A stretch of 64,000 nt of DNA from Aureimonas flava (lineage in GTDB: Bacteria > Pseudomonadota > Alphaproteobacteria > Rhizobiales > Rhizobiaceae). Positions 15,759 to 25,746 of the stretch are shown here, one piece after another. Under the pieces are notes generated by a model. That model ran no database searches. It saw only the letters and a list, made by a program, of their open reading frames with translations, and had not been told where the DNA came from. Position 1 is the first letter of the stretch. Each line of letters begins with the position of its first letter. The stretch covers positions 1 through 64,000 of the forward strand of contig NZ_QYRN01000005.1 in NCBI RefSeq assembly GCF_003583935.1. Reading direction: 5' to 3'. The translations under genes and the position numbers were made by a program.

Positions 15759-17336
15759 ATGTCCTCGATCACCGCCCAGCCGTCCGCCGCCCTCGGCGCC
15801 ACGGACAAGGTCCCCGCGCGCCGGGTCCTGGCCTTCATGGCCATGGTCTTCGGCATGTTCATGTCGATCCTCGACATCCAGATCGTCTCGGCCTCGCTGG
15901 CCGAGATCCAGGCCGGCCTGTCCGCCTCGTCCGACGAGGTGGCCTGGGTCCAGACGGCCTATCTGATCGCCGAGGTGATCATGATCCCGCTGTCCGGGTT
16001 CCTCGCCCGGATGCTGTCGACGCGCGTCCTGTTCACGCTGGCGGCGGCGGGCTTCACGGCCGCCTCGGCGCTGTGCGCGACCGCCACCAACATCGACCAG
16101 ATGATCCTCTACCGCGCGCTGCAGGGTTTCATCGGCGGCGCGATGATCCCCAGCGTCTTCGCGGCGGCCTTCACCATCTTCCCCCCGTCCAAGCGCGCCG
16201 TGGTGTCGCCGATGATCGGCCTCGTGGCGACGCTGGCGCCCACGATCGGCCCGACGGTCGGCGGCTATCTCAGCCACGCGATGAGCTGGCACTGGCTGTT
16301 CCTGGTGAACGTGCCCTTCGGCATCGTGGTGACCCTGGCGGTCTGGAATCTTGTGGACTTCGACAAGCCCGACCTGTCGCTGTTCTCCCGCTTCGACTGG
16401 TACGGCCTGTTCGGGATGGCGGCGTTCCTCGGCGCGCTGGAATACGTGCTGGAGGAAGGACCGCTCGACGACTGGTTCGAGGACGAGGTCATCGTCGTGA
16501 TGTCCGTGGTCCTGGTGCTCGGGGCGCTCCTGTTCTTCTGGCGCGCCTTCACCGCCAAGGAGCCGATCGTCGATCTCACGGCCTTCCGAAACCGCAACTT
16601 CGCCTTCGGTTCGCTGTTCTCCTTCATCATGGGCGTCGGCCTCTACGGCCTCACCTATCTCTATCCGGTCTATCTCGGGCGCATCCGCGGCTACGATTCG
16701 CTGATGATCGGCGAGACCATGTTCGTGTCGGGCATGGCGATGTTCTTCACCGCGCCGGTGGCGGGCAAGCTGTCCACCAAGCTCGACCCGCGCGTGATGA
16801 TGGTGATGGGCTTCGCCTCGTTCGGGCTCGGCACCTGGCTGATGACCGGGCTCACCCACGACTGGGACTTCTACGAGCTCCTGATCCCGCAGATCCTGCG
16901 CGGCTTCGGGCTGATGATGGCGATGGTGCCGATCAACAACATCGCGCTCGGCACGCTGCCGCCCCAGGTCATCAAGGGCGCGTCGGGCCTCTACAACCTG
17001 ACGCGAAATCTCGGCGGCGCCGTGGGTCTGGCGCTGATCAACACGATGATCAACGACCGCACCGCGCTGCACTACGACCGCCTGGCGGAGCGCGTGCGCT
17101 GGGGCAGCCAGGTGACCGAGGAACGCATGGCGGACATCGCGGCCAACCTGTCGGCCGCCGGGATCGACGGCAACCAGGCGGCGATCGGGCAGATGGTGCA
17201 GCTCGTGAAGCGCGAGGCCTCGGTGATGGCCTTCTCCGACGTGTTCCTGTTCCTGACGGCGCTGTTCGTCGCCCTGTGCCTCCTGTGCGTGTTCGTCCAG
17301 AAGCCGCAGTCGGGCGTCAAGGTGGACGCGCACTGA
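15759..17336 (+). CDS. DHA2-family MFS multidrug transporter (EmrB/QacA type)
   Basis: A 525-residue proton-driven drug exporter with about 14 hydrophobic segments, the number typical of the DHA2 family. Motifs include 'MSILDIQIVSASL' (motif D1, TM1), 'WVQTAYLIAEVIMIPLSGFLARML' (motif A region), 'RALQGFIGGAMIPSVFA' (motif B) and 'PTIGPTVGGYL' (motif C of antiporters). It would pair with the HlyD-type adaptor and an outer-membrane channel encoded elsewhere. Control is probably by the divergent TetR repressor. Substrates cannot be predicted. Confidence 0.9.
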   Translation: MSSITAQPSAALGATDKVPARRVLAFMAMVFGMFMSILDIQIVSASLAEIQAGLSASSDEVAWVQTAYLIAEVIMIPLSGFLARMLSTRVLFTLAAAGFTAASALCATATNIDQMILYRALQGFIGGAMIPSVFAAAFTIFPPSKRAVVSPMIGLVATLAPTIGPTVGGYLSHAMSWHWLFLVNVPFGIVVTLAVWNLVDFDKPDLSLFSRFDWYGLFGMAAFLGALEYVLEEGPLDDWFEDEVIVVMSVVLVLGALLFFWRAFTAKEPIVDLTAFRNRNFAFGSLFSFIMGVGLYGLTYLYPVYLGRIRGYDSLMIGETMFVSGMAMFFTAPVAGKLSTKLDPRVMMVMGFASFGLGTWLMTGLTHDWDFYELLIPQILRGFGLMMAMVPINNIALGTLPPQVIKGASGLYNLTRNLGGAVGLALINTMINDRTALHYDRLAERVRWGSQVTEERMADIAANLSAAGIDGNQAAIGQMVQLVKREASVMAFSDVFLFLTALFVALCLLCVFVQKPQSGVKVDAH

Positions 17337-17355
17337 CGCGGCGCGCCCTCCCGGC

Positions 17356-17796
17356 TCAGCGACGCGCGAAGTCGTCGAGCCGGGATCGGATCCGCCGGAA
17401 GAGGTCGCGATAGGCGTCGAGGATCTGCCCTCTGCTGCCGGTCACGGCGGAGGGGTCGGGCATCGGCCAGAACTCCACCGCGGTCGCGTCGGTCTCGGTC
17501 GCGCTCATCGCCGCGTGGTGGGCCTCGGGCGACAGGGTGACGATCAGGTCGAAGAACCCGTCGGCCAGGTCCTCGTATTTTTGCGGCTTGCGGTCGCCCA
17601 GGGTCAGGCCTTCCTCGGCCAGGATCACGTCCACGAAGGGGTCGCGCTCGCCGTCCTTGACGCCGGCCGAGGCGACGTAGGTGCCGGGCAGGACCGAGCG
17701 CGCGATGGCCTCCGCCATGGGCGAGCGGATCGCGTTCATCCCGCAGACGAACAGGATCGATCCCGGCCGTTTGGCGGCCTCGCCCGCATCGCTCAA
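17356..17796 (-). CDS. Low-molecular-weight protein-tyrosine-phosphatase-like protein
   Basis: A 146-residue phosphatase of the LMW-PTP/arsenate-reductase fold. The P-loop Cys-x5-Arg is 'FVCGMNAIRSPMAE' near residues 16-29 and the late acidic segment 'WPMPDPSAV' provides the general acid. It lacks the extra cysteines of thioredoxin-coupled ArsC, so dephosphorylation is more likely than arsenate reduction. The order hisD - UPF0262 - this gene is conserved in Hyphomicrobiales, usually followed by infA and maf; here the pump genes follow instead. Confidence 0.8.
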   Translation of the reverse strand: MSDAGEAAKRPGSILFVCGMNAIRSPMAEAIARSVLPGTYVASAGVKDGERDPFVDVILAEEGLTLGDRKPQKYEDLADGFFDLIVTLSPEAHHAAMSATETDATAVEFWPMPDPSAVTGSRGQILDAYRDLFRRIRSRLDDFARR

Positions 17797-17854
17797 GGGC
17801 GGGCCCTCGAACTGCTGCGGCTGCTCTGCCGGTGAACCATCGCAGCCCCTCGCT

Positions 17855-18325
17855 TCAGTTGCGCCGGTGCAGGACGCAGATCAGCGTGAACAAGCGCCGC
17901 GCCGTGTCCTTGTCGAGCGTGATCTTGCCGGCCAGGCGCTCCCGCAGGAGATCCGAGCCGTCATTGTGGATGCCGCGTCGCCCCATGTCGATGGCCTCGA
18001 TCTGCGAGGGCGTGGAGGAGCGGATCGCCTCGTAGTAGCTGTCGCAGATCAGGAAATAGTCCCGGATCACCCGCTTGAACGGGGTGAGCGACAGGTGATG
18101 GGCCGCCAGCGCATGCCCCGTCTCGTCGGCGATCTCGAACACGAGGCGCCGGTCGGCCAGCGCCAGCTTCAGCCGGAAGCGCCCGCCCTCCAGCCCCTCG
18201 GGCTCGAAGACGTTCTCCTCGATCAGGTCGAAGATCGCCACGGCGCGCTCGTGCTCGACGTCGGGCGAGGCGCGCCCCACCGTCTCGTCCAGGTCCACCG
18301 CGATCAGCTTGCCCGCGCCCGCCAT
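17855..18325 (-). CDS. UPF0262 family protein
   Basis: A 156-residue conserved protein of unknown function, restricted to alphaproteobacteria. Family hallmarks are '[27 protein letters not shown]', '[26 protein letters not shown]' and '[18 protein letters not shown]'. It has no signal peptide or membrane segment, so it should be cytoplasmic. It starts nine bases after hisD and is probably cotranscribed with it, as in relatives, but has no known role in histidine synthesis. Confidence 0.88.
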   Translation of the reverse strand: MAGAGKLIAVDLDETVGRASPDVEHERAVAIFDLIEENVFEPEGLEGGRFRLKLALADRRLVFEIADETGHALAAHHLSLTPFKRVIRDYFLICDSYYEAIRSSTPSQIEAIDMGRRGIHNDGSDLLRERLAGKITLDKDTARRLFTLICVLHRRN

Positions 18326-18334
18326 CGTCGCCCC

Positions 18335-19630
18335 CTAGAGGTTCAGCCGCACCGCGACCGAGCGGGCGTGCGCGTCGAGCCCCTCGACGTGGGCGAGCTC
18401 GATGGCGGCGGGGCCGAGCGCGCGCAGCGCCCCGGCCGAAAGCTGGAGGATCGAGGTGCGCTTGACGAAGTCGAGCACCGACAGGCCGGACGAGAAGCGG
18501 GCCGAGCGGGCCGTCGGCAGGACGTGGTTGGAGCCGCCGACATAGTCGCCGATCACCTCGGGCGTATGGCGGCCGAGGAACACAGCGCCCGCGTTGCGGA
18601 TGCGCCCGAACAGCGCTTCCGGGTCGGCGGTGGCGATTTCCAGGTGCTCGGCGGCCAGGCGGTCGGCAAGCGGCGGCGCCTCGCGCAGGAGATCGGAGAC
18701 GACGATCGTGGCGCCGAACTCGTCCCAGCTCGCGCGCGCCGTCTCGGCGCGCGACAGACGCGCGAGCTGGCGCTCCACCGCGGCCTCCACGGCGTCGGCG
18801 AAGGCGGGGGAATCGGTCAGCAGGATCGACTGCGCCGACCGGTCGTGCTCGGCCTGGGCCAGGAGATCGGCGGCGATCCAGTCGGGATCGTTGTCGGCGT
18901 CGGCGATCACCAGGACTTCGGACGGGCCGGCGATCATGTCGATGCCGACCGTGCCGAACACCTGCCGCTTGGCGCTCGCCACGTAGGCGTTGCCGGGGCC
19001 GACGATCTTGGCGACGGGTGCGATGGTGGCGGTGCCGTAGGCGAGGGCGGCGATCGCCTGCGCGCCGCCGACGCGGTAGATCTCGTCCACCCCGGCGATG
19101 CGCGCGGCGGCCAGCACCAGCGGGTTCAGCGCGCCGCGCATGGCCGGCACCACCATGGCGATGCGCTCCACGCCCGCCACCTTGGCCGGCACGGCGTTCA
19201 TCAGGACCGAGGACGGATAGCTCGCCGCGCCCCCGGGCACGTAGAGGCCGACCGATTCCACCGCCGTCCAGCGGCTGCCGAGCACGGCGCCGATCGCGTC
19301 CTCGTAGCGGTCGTCGCGCGGGCGCTGGCGCTCGTGGTGGCTGGCGATGCGCCGATGGGCGAGGGTCAGCGCCTCCAGCGTCTCGGGGGCGGTCGCGGCG
19401 TGGGCGGCCTCGATCTCCGCCTCGCCGACACGCAGCGTCCCGGGCGTCAGCGAAAGCTGGTCGAACCGTTCGGTATAGGCGATCAGCGCCGCGTCGCCGT
19501 CGTGGCGCACCGCGGCCACGATGTCCCGGACGGTCGCCTCGACATCGGCCGAGGCCTCGCGCTTGGCGCCGAGAAGGTCGCGAAACCGGGCTTCGAAGTC
19601 CGGCTCGGCGGCGTTCAGCCTCTGGGGCAA
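18335..19630 (-). CDS. hisD: Histidinol dehydrogenase
   Basis: Catalyses the last two steps of histidine synthesis, histidinol to histidine with two NAD+. The 431-residue protein has 'YVPGGAASYPSSVLMNAVPAKVAGV' (NAD-binding region), the signature 'IDMIAGPSEVLVIADADNDPDWIAADLLAQAEHD' with the Zn-ligand residues, and 'VGGSNHVLPTARSARFSSGLSV' near the end. Both length and motifs are normal. It is followed closely by UPF0262 and preceded by DUF2948, the usual rhizobial order. Confidence 0.97.
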   Translation of the reverse strand: MPQRLNAAEPDFEARFRDLLGAKREASADVEATVRDIVAAVRHDGDAALIAYTERFDQLSLTPGTLRVGEAEIEAAHAATAPETLEALTLAHRRIASHHERQRPRDDRYEDAIGAVLGSRWTAVESVGLYVPGGAASYPSSVLMNAVPAKVAGVERIAMVVPAMRGALNPLVLAAARIAGVDEIYRVGGAQAIAALAYGTATIAPVAKIVGPGNAYVASAKRQVFGTVGIDMIAGPSEVLVIADADNDPDWIAADLLAQAEHDRSAQSILLTDSPAFADAVEAAVERQLARLSRAETARASWDEFGATIVVSDLLREAPPLADRLAAEHLEIATADPEALFGRIRNAGAVFLGRHTPEVIGDYVGGSNHVLPTARSARFSSGLSVLDFVKRTSILQLSAGALRALGPAAIELAHVEGLDAHARSVAVRLNL

Positions 19631-19679
19631 GGCGCGGATCTCCCTCGGGCCGTCCGGTTCGGGCGCCGGCGAAGCGCCC

Positions 19680-20147
19680 TCAGACCGGGTGCGCCGGCCG
19701 CGACGGGGTACTCCAGGACGCGCCGAGATCGGTCAGCTGGACCTCGATGCATTCGACTTGGAGCCTTATCGCGGCTTCCCCGGCGAACACAAGCTCGATC
19801 GAACCGGAGGGCGCCTCGCCCTCGTGCCAGCGCAGCGCCATGAGCGACAGGATCTCTTCCGGCGCGCCCGGATCGATGCCCGTGCGGCTGGCCGACAGGA
19901 CGCGGTCGAGCCGCAGGACGCTGCGGCGCCGCTCGCCGGGCTCCGGCCTCGCGAACCATCGCCGTGGCTTGGCGGTCTCCCAGGCGAAGCGGTTCATCGG
20001 CACGAGGAGCCGGCCGGCGCGCCCGTCGAGTCGGAGGTCGCCGGCGCGCAGGACCGCGTCCTGGCAATGGGCCGAGACGATCGCGAGGTCGTCCGCGTCG
20101 AGGGCGTTGAGTCGGATCTGATCCATCGTGTCGGGTCTCGTGAGCAT
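19680..20147 (-). CDS. DUF2948 family protein
   Basis: A 155-residue protein of unknown function. 'LNALDADDLAIVSAHCQDAVLRAGDL', 'FAWE' and the C-terminal 'IRLQVECIEVQLTDLG' are characteristic of DUF2948, which is normally encoded next to hisD and murA in Hyphomicrobiales. No signal peptide or membrane helix is seen. The start could also be the second ATG at 20126, which fits family members better. murA is not present here; the M20 peptidase gene takes its place. Confidence 0.85.
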   Translation of the reverse strand: MLTRPDTMDQIRLNALDADDLAIVSAHCQDAVLRAGDLRLDGRAGRLLVPMNRFAWETAKPRRWFARPEPGERRRSVLRLDRVLSASRTGIDPGAPEEILSLMALRWHEGEAPSGSIELVFAGEAAIRLQVECIEVQLTDLGASWSTPSRPAHPV

Positions 20148-20207
20148 GCCGGCGCATCTAGCGCGATCCGGCGCCCGGACAGGGGCGCCGGATCGAACGG
20201 GAGCCGC

Positions 20208-21605
20208 TCAGCCCGTTCCCTTCTCCCCGAGCGCCGCGAGCACCCGCGCCCAGGACCGCTGACCCTTGGCGAAGGAGGTCATCTCGTACTTCTCGTTGGG
20301 CGAATGGATGCGGTCGTCGCCGAGGCCGAAGCCGATCAGCAGCGAGGGCATGCCGAGGCGCCGCTTGAACTCGCCCACCACGGGGATCGAGCCGCCCATG
20401 CCGATCATCACGGCGGGCTTCGGCCACTCGTCGGAGAGCGCCTCGCGCGCCGTCTGCAGGACCGGCGAATCGAAGGGAAGCTGGATCGCCGGCGAGCCGC
20501 CGTGCTCGTGGAACTTGGCGGTGCAGTCGGCCGGCAGGCGCTCGCGCACGAAGGCGCGGAAGCTCTCGCGGATCGCCGCCGGGTCCTGGTCGAAGACCAG
20601 GCGGAACGACACCTTGGCCTGCGCCTCGGCCGCGATCACCGTCTTGAAGCCCTTGCCGGTGTAGCCGCCCTCGATGCCGTTGACCTCGGCGGTGGGCCGC
20701 GACCAGGTCTGCTCCAGCACCGAGCGTCCCCGTTCGCCCGCCGGCACCGACAGGCCGACCGAGCCGAGGAATTCCTGTTCCGAGAAGGGCAGCTCGTCCC
20801 AGACCCGGCGCACGTCCTCCGGCAGGTCCGGCACCCCGTCGTAGAAGCCGGGCAGGGTGACGCGGCCTTCCTCGTCGTGCAGATCGGCGAGGATCCTGGC
20901 GAGCACGCGGATCGGGTTGGCGGCGGCGCCGCCGAAATAGCCGGAATGCAGGTCCATCGAGGCGGCGCGGATCGTCACTTCCTCGCCGACCAGCCCGCGC
21001 AGGCCGGTGGAGATCGCGGGCGTCTCGCGGTCCCACATGTTGGTGTCGCAGATCAGCGCCACGTCGGCGGTGAGTTCCTGTCGGTTGGCGTCGAGGAAGG
21101 GCAGGAGCGAGGGCGAGCCGGACTCCTCCTCGCCCTCCAGGAAGATCGTCACCGAGCAGGGCAGGCCGCCGGTCTCGGCGATGAAGGCGCGGCAGGCCTC
21201 CACGAAGGTCATGAGCTGACCCTTGTCGTCGGCCGAGCCGCGTCCGGTGATGCGGCGCGTCCCGTCCGGCATCGCCGCCACCTTGGGGTCGAACGGATCG
21301 GCGTCCCAGAGGTCCAGCGGGTCGACCGGCTGGACGTCGTAATGGCCGTAGAACAGGACATGCGGGCTGCCGGCGGGGCCCTCCCGGCGCGCCACCACCA
21401 TCGGATGACCGGCCGTTTCGGCGACGCGCGCCCGGAAGCCGATCGCCTCCAGGTCGCCCGCGAGCCATTCGGCGGCGCGACGGCACTCCGGCGCATAGGC
21501 CGGATCGGTGGAGATCGAGGGGATGCGCAGGAGATCCTGGAGCCGCTCCACGGAGCGGTCGAGGTTGAGGTCGAGACAGGCGAGCACGCTGTCGAGATCG
21601 GCCAT
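20208..21605 (-). CDS. M20-family metallopeptidase (ArgE/DapE/CPG2-like dipeptidase)
   Basis: A 465-residue di-zinc peptidase. Metal ligands are visible in 'VLFYGHYDVQPVDP' (His then Asp, near residues 85-95), 'GRGSADDKGQLM' (bridging Asp), 'LEGEEESGSPSL' (catalytic and ligand Glu) and 'CDTNMWDRETP'. The lid domain lies near residues 190-320. The length fits the M20 family of dipeptidases rather than short ArgE proteins. ATG 21605 has AAAGG upstream and agrees with relatives. No partner gene is adjacent; it probably cleaves cytoplasmic dipeptides. Confidence 0.9.
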   Translation of the reverse strand: MADLDSVLACLDLNLDRSVERLQDLLRIPSISTDPAYAPECRRAAEWLAGDLEAIGFRARVAETAGHPMVVARREGPAGSPHVLFYGHYDVQPVDPLDLWDADPFDPKVAAMPDGTRRITGRGSADDKGQLMTFVEACRAFIAETGGLPCSVTIFLEGEEESGSPSLLPFLDANRQELTADVALICDTNMWDRETPAISTGLRGLVGEEVTIRAASMDLHSGYFGGAAANPIRVLARILADLHDEEGRVTLPGFYDGVPDLPEDVRRVWDELPFSEQEFLGSVGLSVPAGERGRSVLEQTWSRPTAEVNGIEGGYTGKGFKTVIAAEAQAKVSFRLVFDQDPAAIRESFRAFVRERLPADCTAKFHEHGGSPAIQLPFDSPVLQTAREALSDEWPKPAVMIGMGGSIPVVGEFKRRLGMPSLLIGFGLGDDRIHSPNEKYEMTSFAKGQRSWARVLAALGEKGTG

Positions 21606-21773
21606 GAGGTGCCCTTTCGCTGGCGTCACGGCCTGGCGGGCCGCGACGGATCGGCTCCTGCGATAGCGCGACCGGCGGCGCGACGCAAAACCCCGTTCGC
21701 GCGCCGGGACTGTCGCGCGGATGCAACAGGGGCGGTCCAAACAGGTGCGAAACTTGCGGGGATGAGAAGAGAA

Positions 21774-21860
21774 GAGCCGTCGCGGACTGGAGGGGGGTTG
21801 TCGCGACGGCTCCTTCTCATTAGAGCGGAATCCCGTGAGGGGGGATGGGATGATCCGCTC
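21774..21860 (-). ncRNA. Candidate small RNA with two C-rich loops
   Basis: In the 500-base gap before polA two strong hairpins sit 10 bases apart. Hairpin 1 pairs 21774-21784 with 21802-21812 (11 bp, perfect). Hairpin 2 pairs 21823-21829 with 21854-21860, with an inner ATCCC/GGGAT stem. Read on the minus strand, the loops contain CCCCCCUCC and CCCCCCUCAC, complementary to Shine-Dalgarno sequences, and hairpin 1 is followed by a pyrimidine tract CUUCUCUUCUC. A weak minus-strand promoter (TTGAAC, 17 bases, CATTTT) lies at 21961-21933. This layout recalls anti-SD small RNAs of alphaproteobacteria. Orientation and existence are inferred. Confidence 0.35.
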
Positions 21861-21861
21861 C

Positions 21862-22106
21862 GGACATTCGGCTCAAAGCGGGGGACGAGCTTGAGGCCGA
21901 ACCACGACAGCATCGTGTGCGTCGTTGCTGAGAAAATGCGCCTTGACAGGCTTTAGTTCAATGGCTTCCGATCACGAAAGCGTGATCCGGTGCATTAAAC
22001 CTTTGTAATCCAGACCGTGCGGCAAGCCTTCCTCTGGGGAGGGTGCGTGAGCGTGGCTCGTGCCTGCCGATGGACAGGACGCCCGCCCCGCGATACGACC
22101 CGCTCC
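21862..22106. other. Intergenic region upstream of polA
   Basis: Contains a plus-strand TTGACA (21943-21948) with no convincing -10, and a short perfect hairpin GATCACG-AAAG-CGTGATC at 21970-21987. The stretch from 21940 to 22010 is richer in A+T than the surroundings and probably holds the polA promoter. No gene is visible. Confidence 0.35.
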
Positions 22107-25016
22107 ATGCAAAAGGGCGATCACCTCTTCCTCGTCGATGGTTCGGCCTACATCTTTCGGGCCTACCATGCGCTGCCGCCGCTGACGCGCAAGTCCGACG
22201 GGATGCCGGTGGGCGCCGTGTCCGGCTTCTGCAACATGCTGTGGAAGCTGGTGGAGGAATCGCGCGACACCTCGGTCGGCGTCGCGCCCACGCATTTCGC
22301 GGTGATCTTCGACCATTCCTCGACCACCTTCCGCAACGCGCTCTACGACGGCTACAAGGCCAACCGGCCGCCGCCCCCCGAGGACCTGCGCCCGCAGTTC
22401 GGGCTGATCCGCGAGGCGGTGCGCGCCTTCGACCTGCCCTGCATCGAGAAGGGGGGCTACGAGGCCGACGACTTGATCGCGACCTATGCGCGGCTGGCGC
22501 GCGAGGCGGGCGGGGACGTCACCATCGTCTCCTCCGACAAGGACCTGATGCAACTCGTCGGGCCCGGCGTCGTGCTCTACGACCAGATGAAGGACAAGCG
22601 CCTCGGCCCCGAGGAGGTTCGGGAGAAGTTCGGCGTCTATCCGGACAAGATGATCGACCTCCAGGCCCTGGTCGGCGACACGTCCGACAACGTGCCGGGC
22701 GTGCCCGGCGTCGGGCCCAAGACGGCGGCCGACCTCCTGGAGACCTTCGGAACGCTGGAGGCGCTTCTGGAGCGCGCCGGCGAGATCAAGCAGGCGAAGC
22801 GCCGCGAGACGATCATCGCCAACGCCGACCAGGCGCGCCTGTCCAAGCGTCTCGTGACGCTCGACCAGGACACCCCGCTCGACGTCCCGCTGGACGACCT
22901 CTTCATCCACGAGCCGGACGGCGAGAAGCTCGTCGCCTTCCTGAAGGCGATGGAGTTCACGACGCTGACGCGGCGCGTCGCGGCCCGGCTCGACACGGAC
23001 GCCGCCGAGGTCGCGCCGGCCAAGGTCGACGCCGAGGCGCCCGTGCGCGGCCCCGACCTGGACCCCGGCGCGACGCCGGCCGAGGCGGCGCTGGCGATGA
23101 GCCCGCAGGCCCTGGCCGCCGCGCGCCTGGCCGAGGCCGCCTCGCAGCCGGTGGACCGCGCGGCATACGAGACCGTGCGCGACGAGGACGCCCTCCGGCG
23201 CTGGATCGCCCGCGCCGGGGAAACCGGCATCCTCGCCTTCGATACGGAGACCACGGCGCTGGACGCGATGACGGCCGATCTCGTCGGCCTGTCCTTCGCG
23301 GTCGCTCCGGGCGAGGCGGCCTATGTGCCGATCGCCCATGTGGGCGAAGGGGCGGGCGACCTCCTGTCGGGCGGCGAGGCCGCCGCCGGCGTCGGCGAGC
23401 AGATCCCCCTCGGGCGCGTGCTCGACCTTCTGACGCCCGTGCTGACCGACCCCGCGATCCTCAAGATCGGTCAGAACGTCAAGTACGACTATCTCGTGAT
23501 GCTGCGCCACGGCGTGGCGATCGCGCCCTTCGACGACACGATGCTGATCTCCTACGTCCTGGACGCCTCGTCGTCGCTCGAGGGACACGGGATGGACGAG
23601 CTGTCGGAGCGCCTGCTCGGCCACAAGCCGATCAGCTACAAGGAGCTGTGCGGGAGCGGCAAGAGCGCGCGGCCCATCGCCGCCTGCCCGATCGACAAGG
23701 TGGCGGAATACGCCGCCGAGGACGCGGACGTCACGCTGCGCCTCTGGCGCGTGCTCAAGCCCCGGCTGGCGGCCGAGGGCCTCACCGCGGTCTACGAGCG
23801 GCTGGAGCGCCCGCTGGTGCCGGTGCTCGCCCGCATGGAGGAGCGCGGCATCCGCGCCGACCGGCAGATCCTGTCGCGCCTGTCGGGCCGCTTCGCGCAG
23901 AAGGCGGCGGGGCTGGAGGCCGACATCCACATCCTGGCCGGCGGGCCCTTCAACGTCGGCAGTCCCAAGCAGCTCGGCGAGATCCTGTTCGGCAAGCTCG
24001 GCCTGCCGGGCGGCAAGAAGACCAAGACGGGCCAATGGGCGACCGACGCGCGCCTTCTCGAGGACCTTGCCGCCCAGGGGCACGAGCTGCCGCGTCGCAT
24101 CGTGGACTGGCGCCAGATCACCAAGCTCAAGGGCACCTATACCGACGCGCTACCGACCTACATGGACGGGGCCGAGCGCATCCACACGTCCTATTCGCTC
24201 GCCTCGACCACGACCGGCCGTCTGTCCTCCTCCGAGCCCAACCTGCAGAACATTCCGGTGCGCACGCAGGAGGGCCGCGAGATCCGCACCGCCTTCGTGG
24301 CGCCCGGGGGCCACAAGCTGCTGTCGGCCGACTACAGCCAGATCGAGCTTCGGCTCCTCGCCCACATGGCCGAGATCCCGCAGCTCGTGGAGGCCTTCCA
24401 GGCCGGGCAGGACATTCACGCGACCACCGCGTCGGAGATGTTCGGCGTGCCGGTGGACGGCATGCCCGCCGAGGTGCGCCGCCGCGCCAAGGCGATCAAC
24501 TTCGGCATCGTCTACGGCATCTCCGCCTTCGGCCTCGCGGCGCAGCTCTCGATCCCGCAGGGCGAGGCCGCGAGCTACATCAAGCGCTACTTCGAGCGCT
24601 TCCCCGGCATCCGCGACTTCATGGACCGCACCAAGGCCTTCGCCAAGGAGACGGGCTACGTGGAGACCCTGTTCGGCCGGCGCGCCCACTATCCCGACAT
24701 CCGCTCGTCGAACCCCCAGGTGCGCGCGGCGGTGGAGCGGGCGGCGATCAACGCGCCGATCCAGGGCACGGCCGCCGACATCATCCGCCGCGCCATGATC
24801 CGCATGGAGGATGCGCTGCGGGCCGAGCGCCTGGGCGCGCTCATGCTGCTCCAGGTCCACGACGAGCTCGTGTTCGAGGTGCCGGACGAGGAGATCGAGG
24901 CGACGATCCCGGTGGTGAAGCGCGTCATGGAAGGCGCGGCCGATCCGGTGGTCGACCTCGTGGTGCCGCTGGTGGTGGATGCGCGAGCGGCCGGCAACTG
25001 GGACGAGGCGCACTGA
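22107..25016 (+). CDS. polA: DNA polymerase I
   Basis: Fills gaps and removes RNA primers. The 969-residue protein has three domains. The 5'-3' exonuclease has '[18 protein letters not shown]' and '[18 protein letters not shown]'. The proofreading 3'-5' exonuclease keeps its acidic residues in '[11 protein letters not shown]' and 'IGQNVKYDY', so it should be active. The polymerase has motif A '[18 protein letters not shown]', motif B '[16 protein letters not shown]' and motif C '[13 protein letters not shown]'. The frame is open to 22017, but ATG 22107 is the start that matches family N-termini. It is followed four bases later by pyrF. Confidence 0.97.
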   Translation: MQKGDHLFLVDGSAYIFRAYHALPPLTRKSDGMPVGAVSGFCNMLWKLVEESRDTSVGVAPTHFAVIFDHSSTTFRNALYDGYKANRPPPPEDLRPQFGLIREAVRAFDLPCIEKGGYEADDLIATYARLAREAGGDVTIVSSDKDLMQLVGPGVVLYDQMKDKRLGPEEVREKFGVYPDKMIDLQALVGDTSDNVPGVPGVGPKTAADLLETFGTLEALLERAGEIKQAKRRETIIANADQARLSKRLVTLDQDTPLDVPLDDLFIHEPDGEKLVAFLKAMEFTTLTRRVAARLDTDAAEVAPAKVDAEAPVRGPDLDPGATPAEAALAMSPQALAAARLAEAASQPVDRAAYETVRDEDALRRWIARAGETGILAFDTETTALDAMTADLVGLSFAVAPGEAAYVPIAHVGEGAGDLLSGGEAAAGVGEQIPLGRVLDLLTPVLTDPAILKIGQNVKYDYLVMLRHGVAIAPFDDTMLISYVLDASSSLEGHGMDELSERLLGHKPISYKELCGSGKSARPIAACPIDKVAEYAAEDADVTLRLWRVLKPRLAAEGLTAVYERLERPLVPVLARMEERGIRADRQILSRLSGRFAQKAAGLEADIHILAGGPFNVGSPKQLGEILFGKLGLPGGKKTKTGQWATDARLLEDLAAQGHELPRRIVDWRQITKLKGTYTDALPTYMDGAERIHTSYSLASTTTGRLSSSEPNLQNIPVRTQEGREIRTAFVAPGGHKLLSADYSQIELRLLAHMAEIPQLVEAFQAGQDIHATTASEMFGVPVDGMPAEVRRRAKAINFGIVYGISAFGLAAQLSIPQGEAASYIKRYFERFPGIRDFMDRTKAFAKETGYVETLFGRRAHYPDIRSSNPQVRAAVERAAINAPIQGTAADIIRRAMIRMEDALRAERLGALMLLQVHDELVFEVPDEEIEATIPVVKRVMEGAADPVVDLVVPLVVDARAAGNWDEAH

Positions 25017-25020
25017 ACCG

Positions 25021-25728
25021 ATGGATGCGATGAGCGAGCTTTCCCCCCGCGACCGGCTGATCGTCGGTCTGGACGTCTCCTCGCGCGCCGAGGCGGAGGC
25101 GATCGTCGTCGAGCTCGGCGACGCGGTGGGCTTCTACAAGATCGGCTACCAGCTCGGCTTCGCAGGCGGACTGCCGCTGGTGGGCGAGCTGGCACGCATG
25201 GGCAAGAAGGTGTTCCTCGATCTCAAGCTTCTCGATATCGCCAACACGGTGGAGAAGGGCGTCGAGAGCATCGCCGGGCTCGGCGCCGCGATGACCACGG
25301 TGCACGCCTATCCGCAGGCCATGCGCGCGGCCGCCCGGGCCGCGCAGGGCACGGGGCTGGTCGTCCTCGGCGTCACCGTCCTCACCTCGCTCGCCGACGA
25401 GGACATCCGCGAGGCCGGATACGGCGGCGGGGTTTCCGATCTCGTGGAACTGCGCGCGCGCCAGGCGGCGGAAGCGGGCATCGGCGGCATCGTCGCCTCG
25501 GCCCAGGAGGCGCCGCTGGTGCGCCCGCTGCTTCGCCCGGACATGGCGCTGGTGACCCCAGGCATCCGCCCGGCGGGCGCGCAGGCCGGCGACCAGAAGC
25601 GCGTGGTCGCCCCGGCCGAGGCTCTGCGCGGCGGCGCGTCCCACCTCGTGGTGGCGCGCCCGATCATCGCCGCGCCGGACAGGCTCGGCGCCGCCCGTGC
25701 CATCCTGGCCGAGATGCAGGCGGCCTGA
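25021..25728 (+). CDS. pyrF: Orotidine 5'-phosphate decarboxylase
   Basis: Decarboxylates OMP to UMP, the last step of pyrimidine nucleotide synthesis. In 235 residues it shows '[16 protein letters not shown]', the catalytic signature '[18 protein letters not shown]' with its Asp-x-Lys-x-x-Asp charge network, 'VTPGIRPAG' and 'VVARPI' at the phosphate site. ATG 25021 and ATG 25030 are both possible; the second gives 232 residues and is closer to typical. It lies four bases after polA and may be transcribed with it. Confidence 0.95.
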   Translation: MDAMSELSPRDRLIVGLDVSSRAEAEAIVVELGDAVGFYKIGYQLGFAGGLPLVGELARMGKKVFLDLKLLDIANTVEKGVESIAGLGAAMTTVHAYPQAMRAAARAAQGTGLVVLGVTVLTSLADEDIREAGYGGGVSDLVELRARQAAEAGIGGIVASAQEAPLVRPLLRPDMALVTPGIRPAGAQAGDQKRVVAPAEALRGGASHLVVARPIIAAPDRLGAARAILAEMQAA

Positions 25729-25746
25729 ACCTTCGAGGAGACGCCC

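Noticed and set aside
17356-17796. Arsenate reductase ArsC
   Set aside because: Only the P-loop cysteine is present, without the two further redox Cys of thioredoxin-linked ArsC, and there are no ars genes nearby.
21995-22009. TTAA-N7-TAAT upstream of polA as a CtrA box
   Set aside because: The second half matches TTAA poorly, with two mismatches; too weak to call.
21972-24083. 703-codon minus-strand frame opposite polA
   Set aside because: It is the antisense shadow of a real, fully conserved DNA polymerase I gene; many such frames occur opposite GC-rich genes here.
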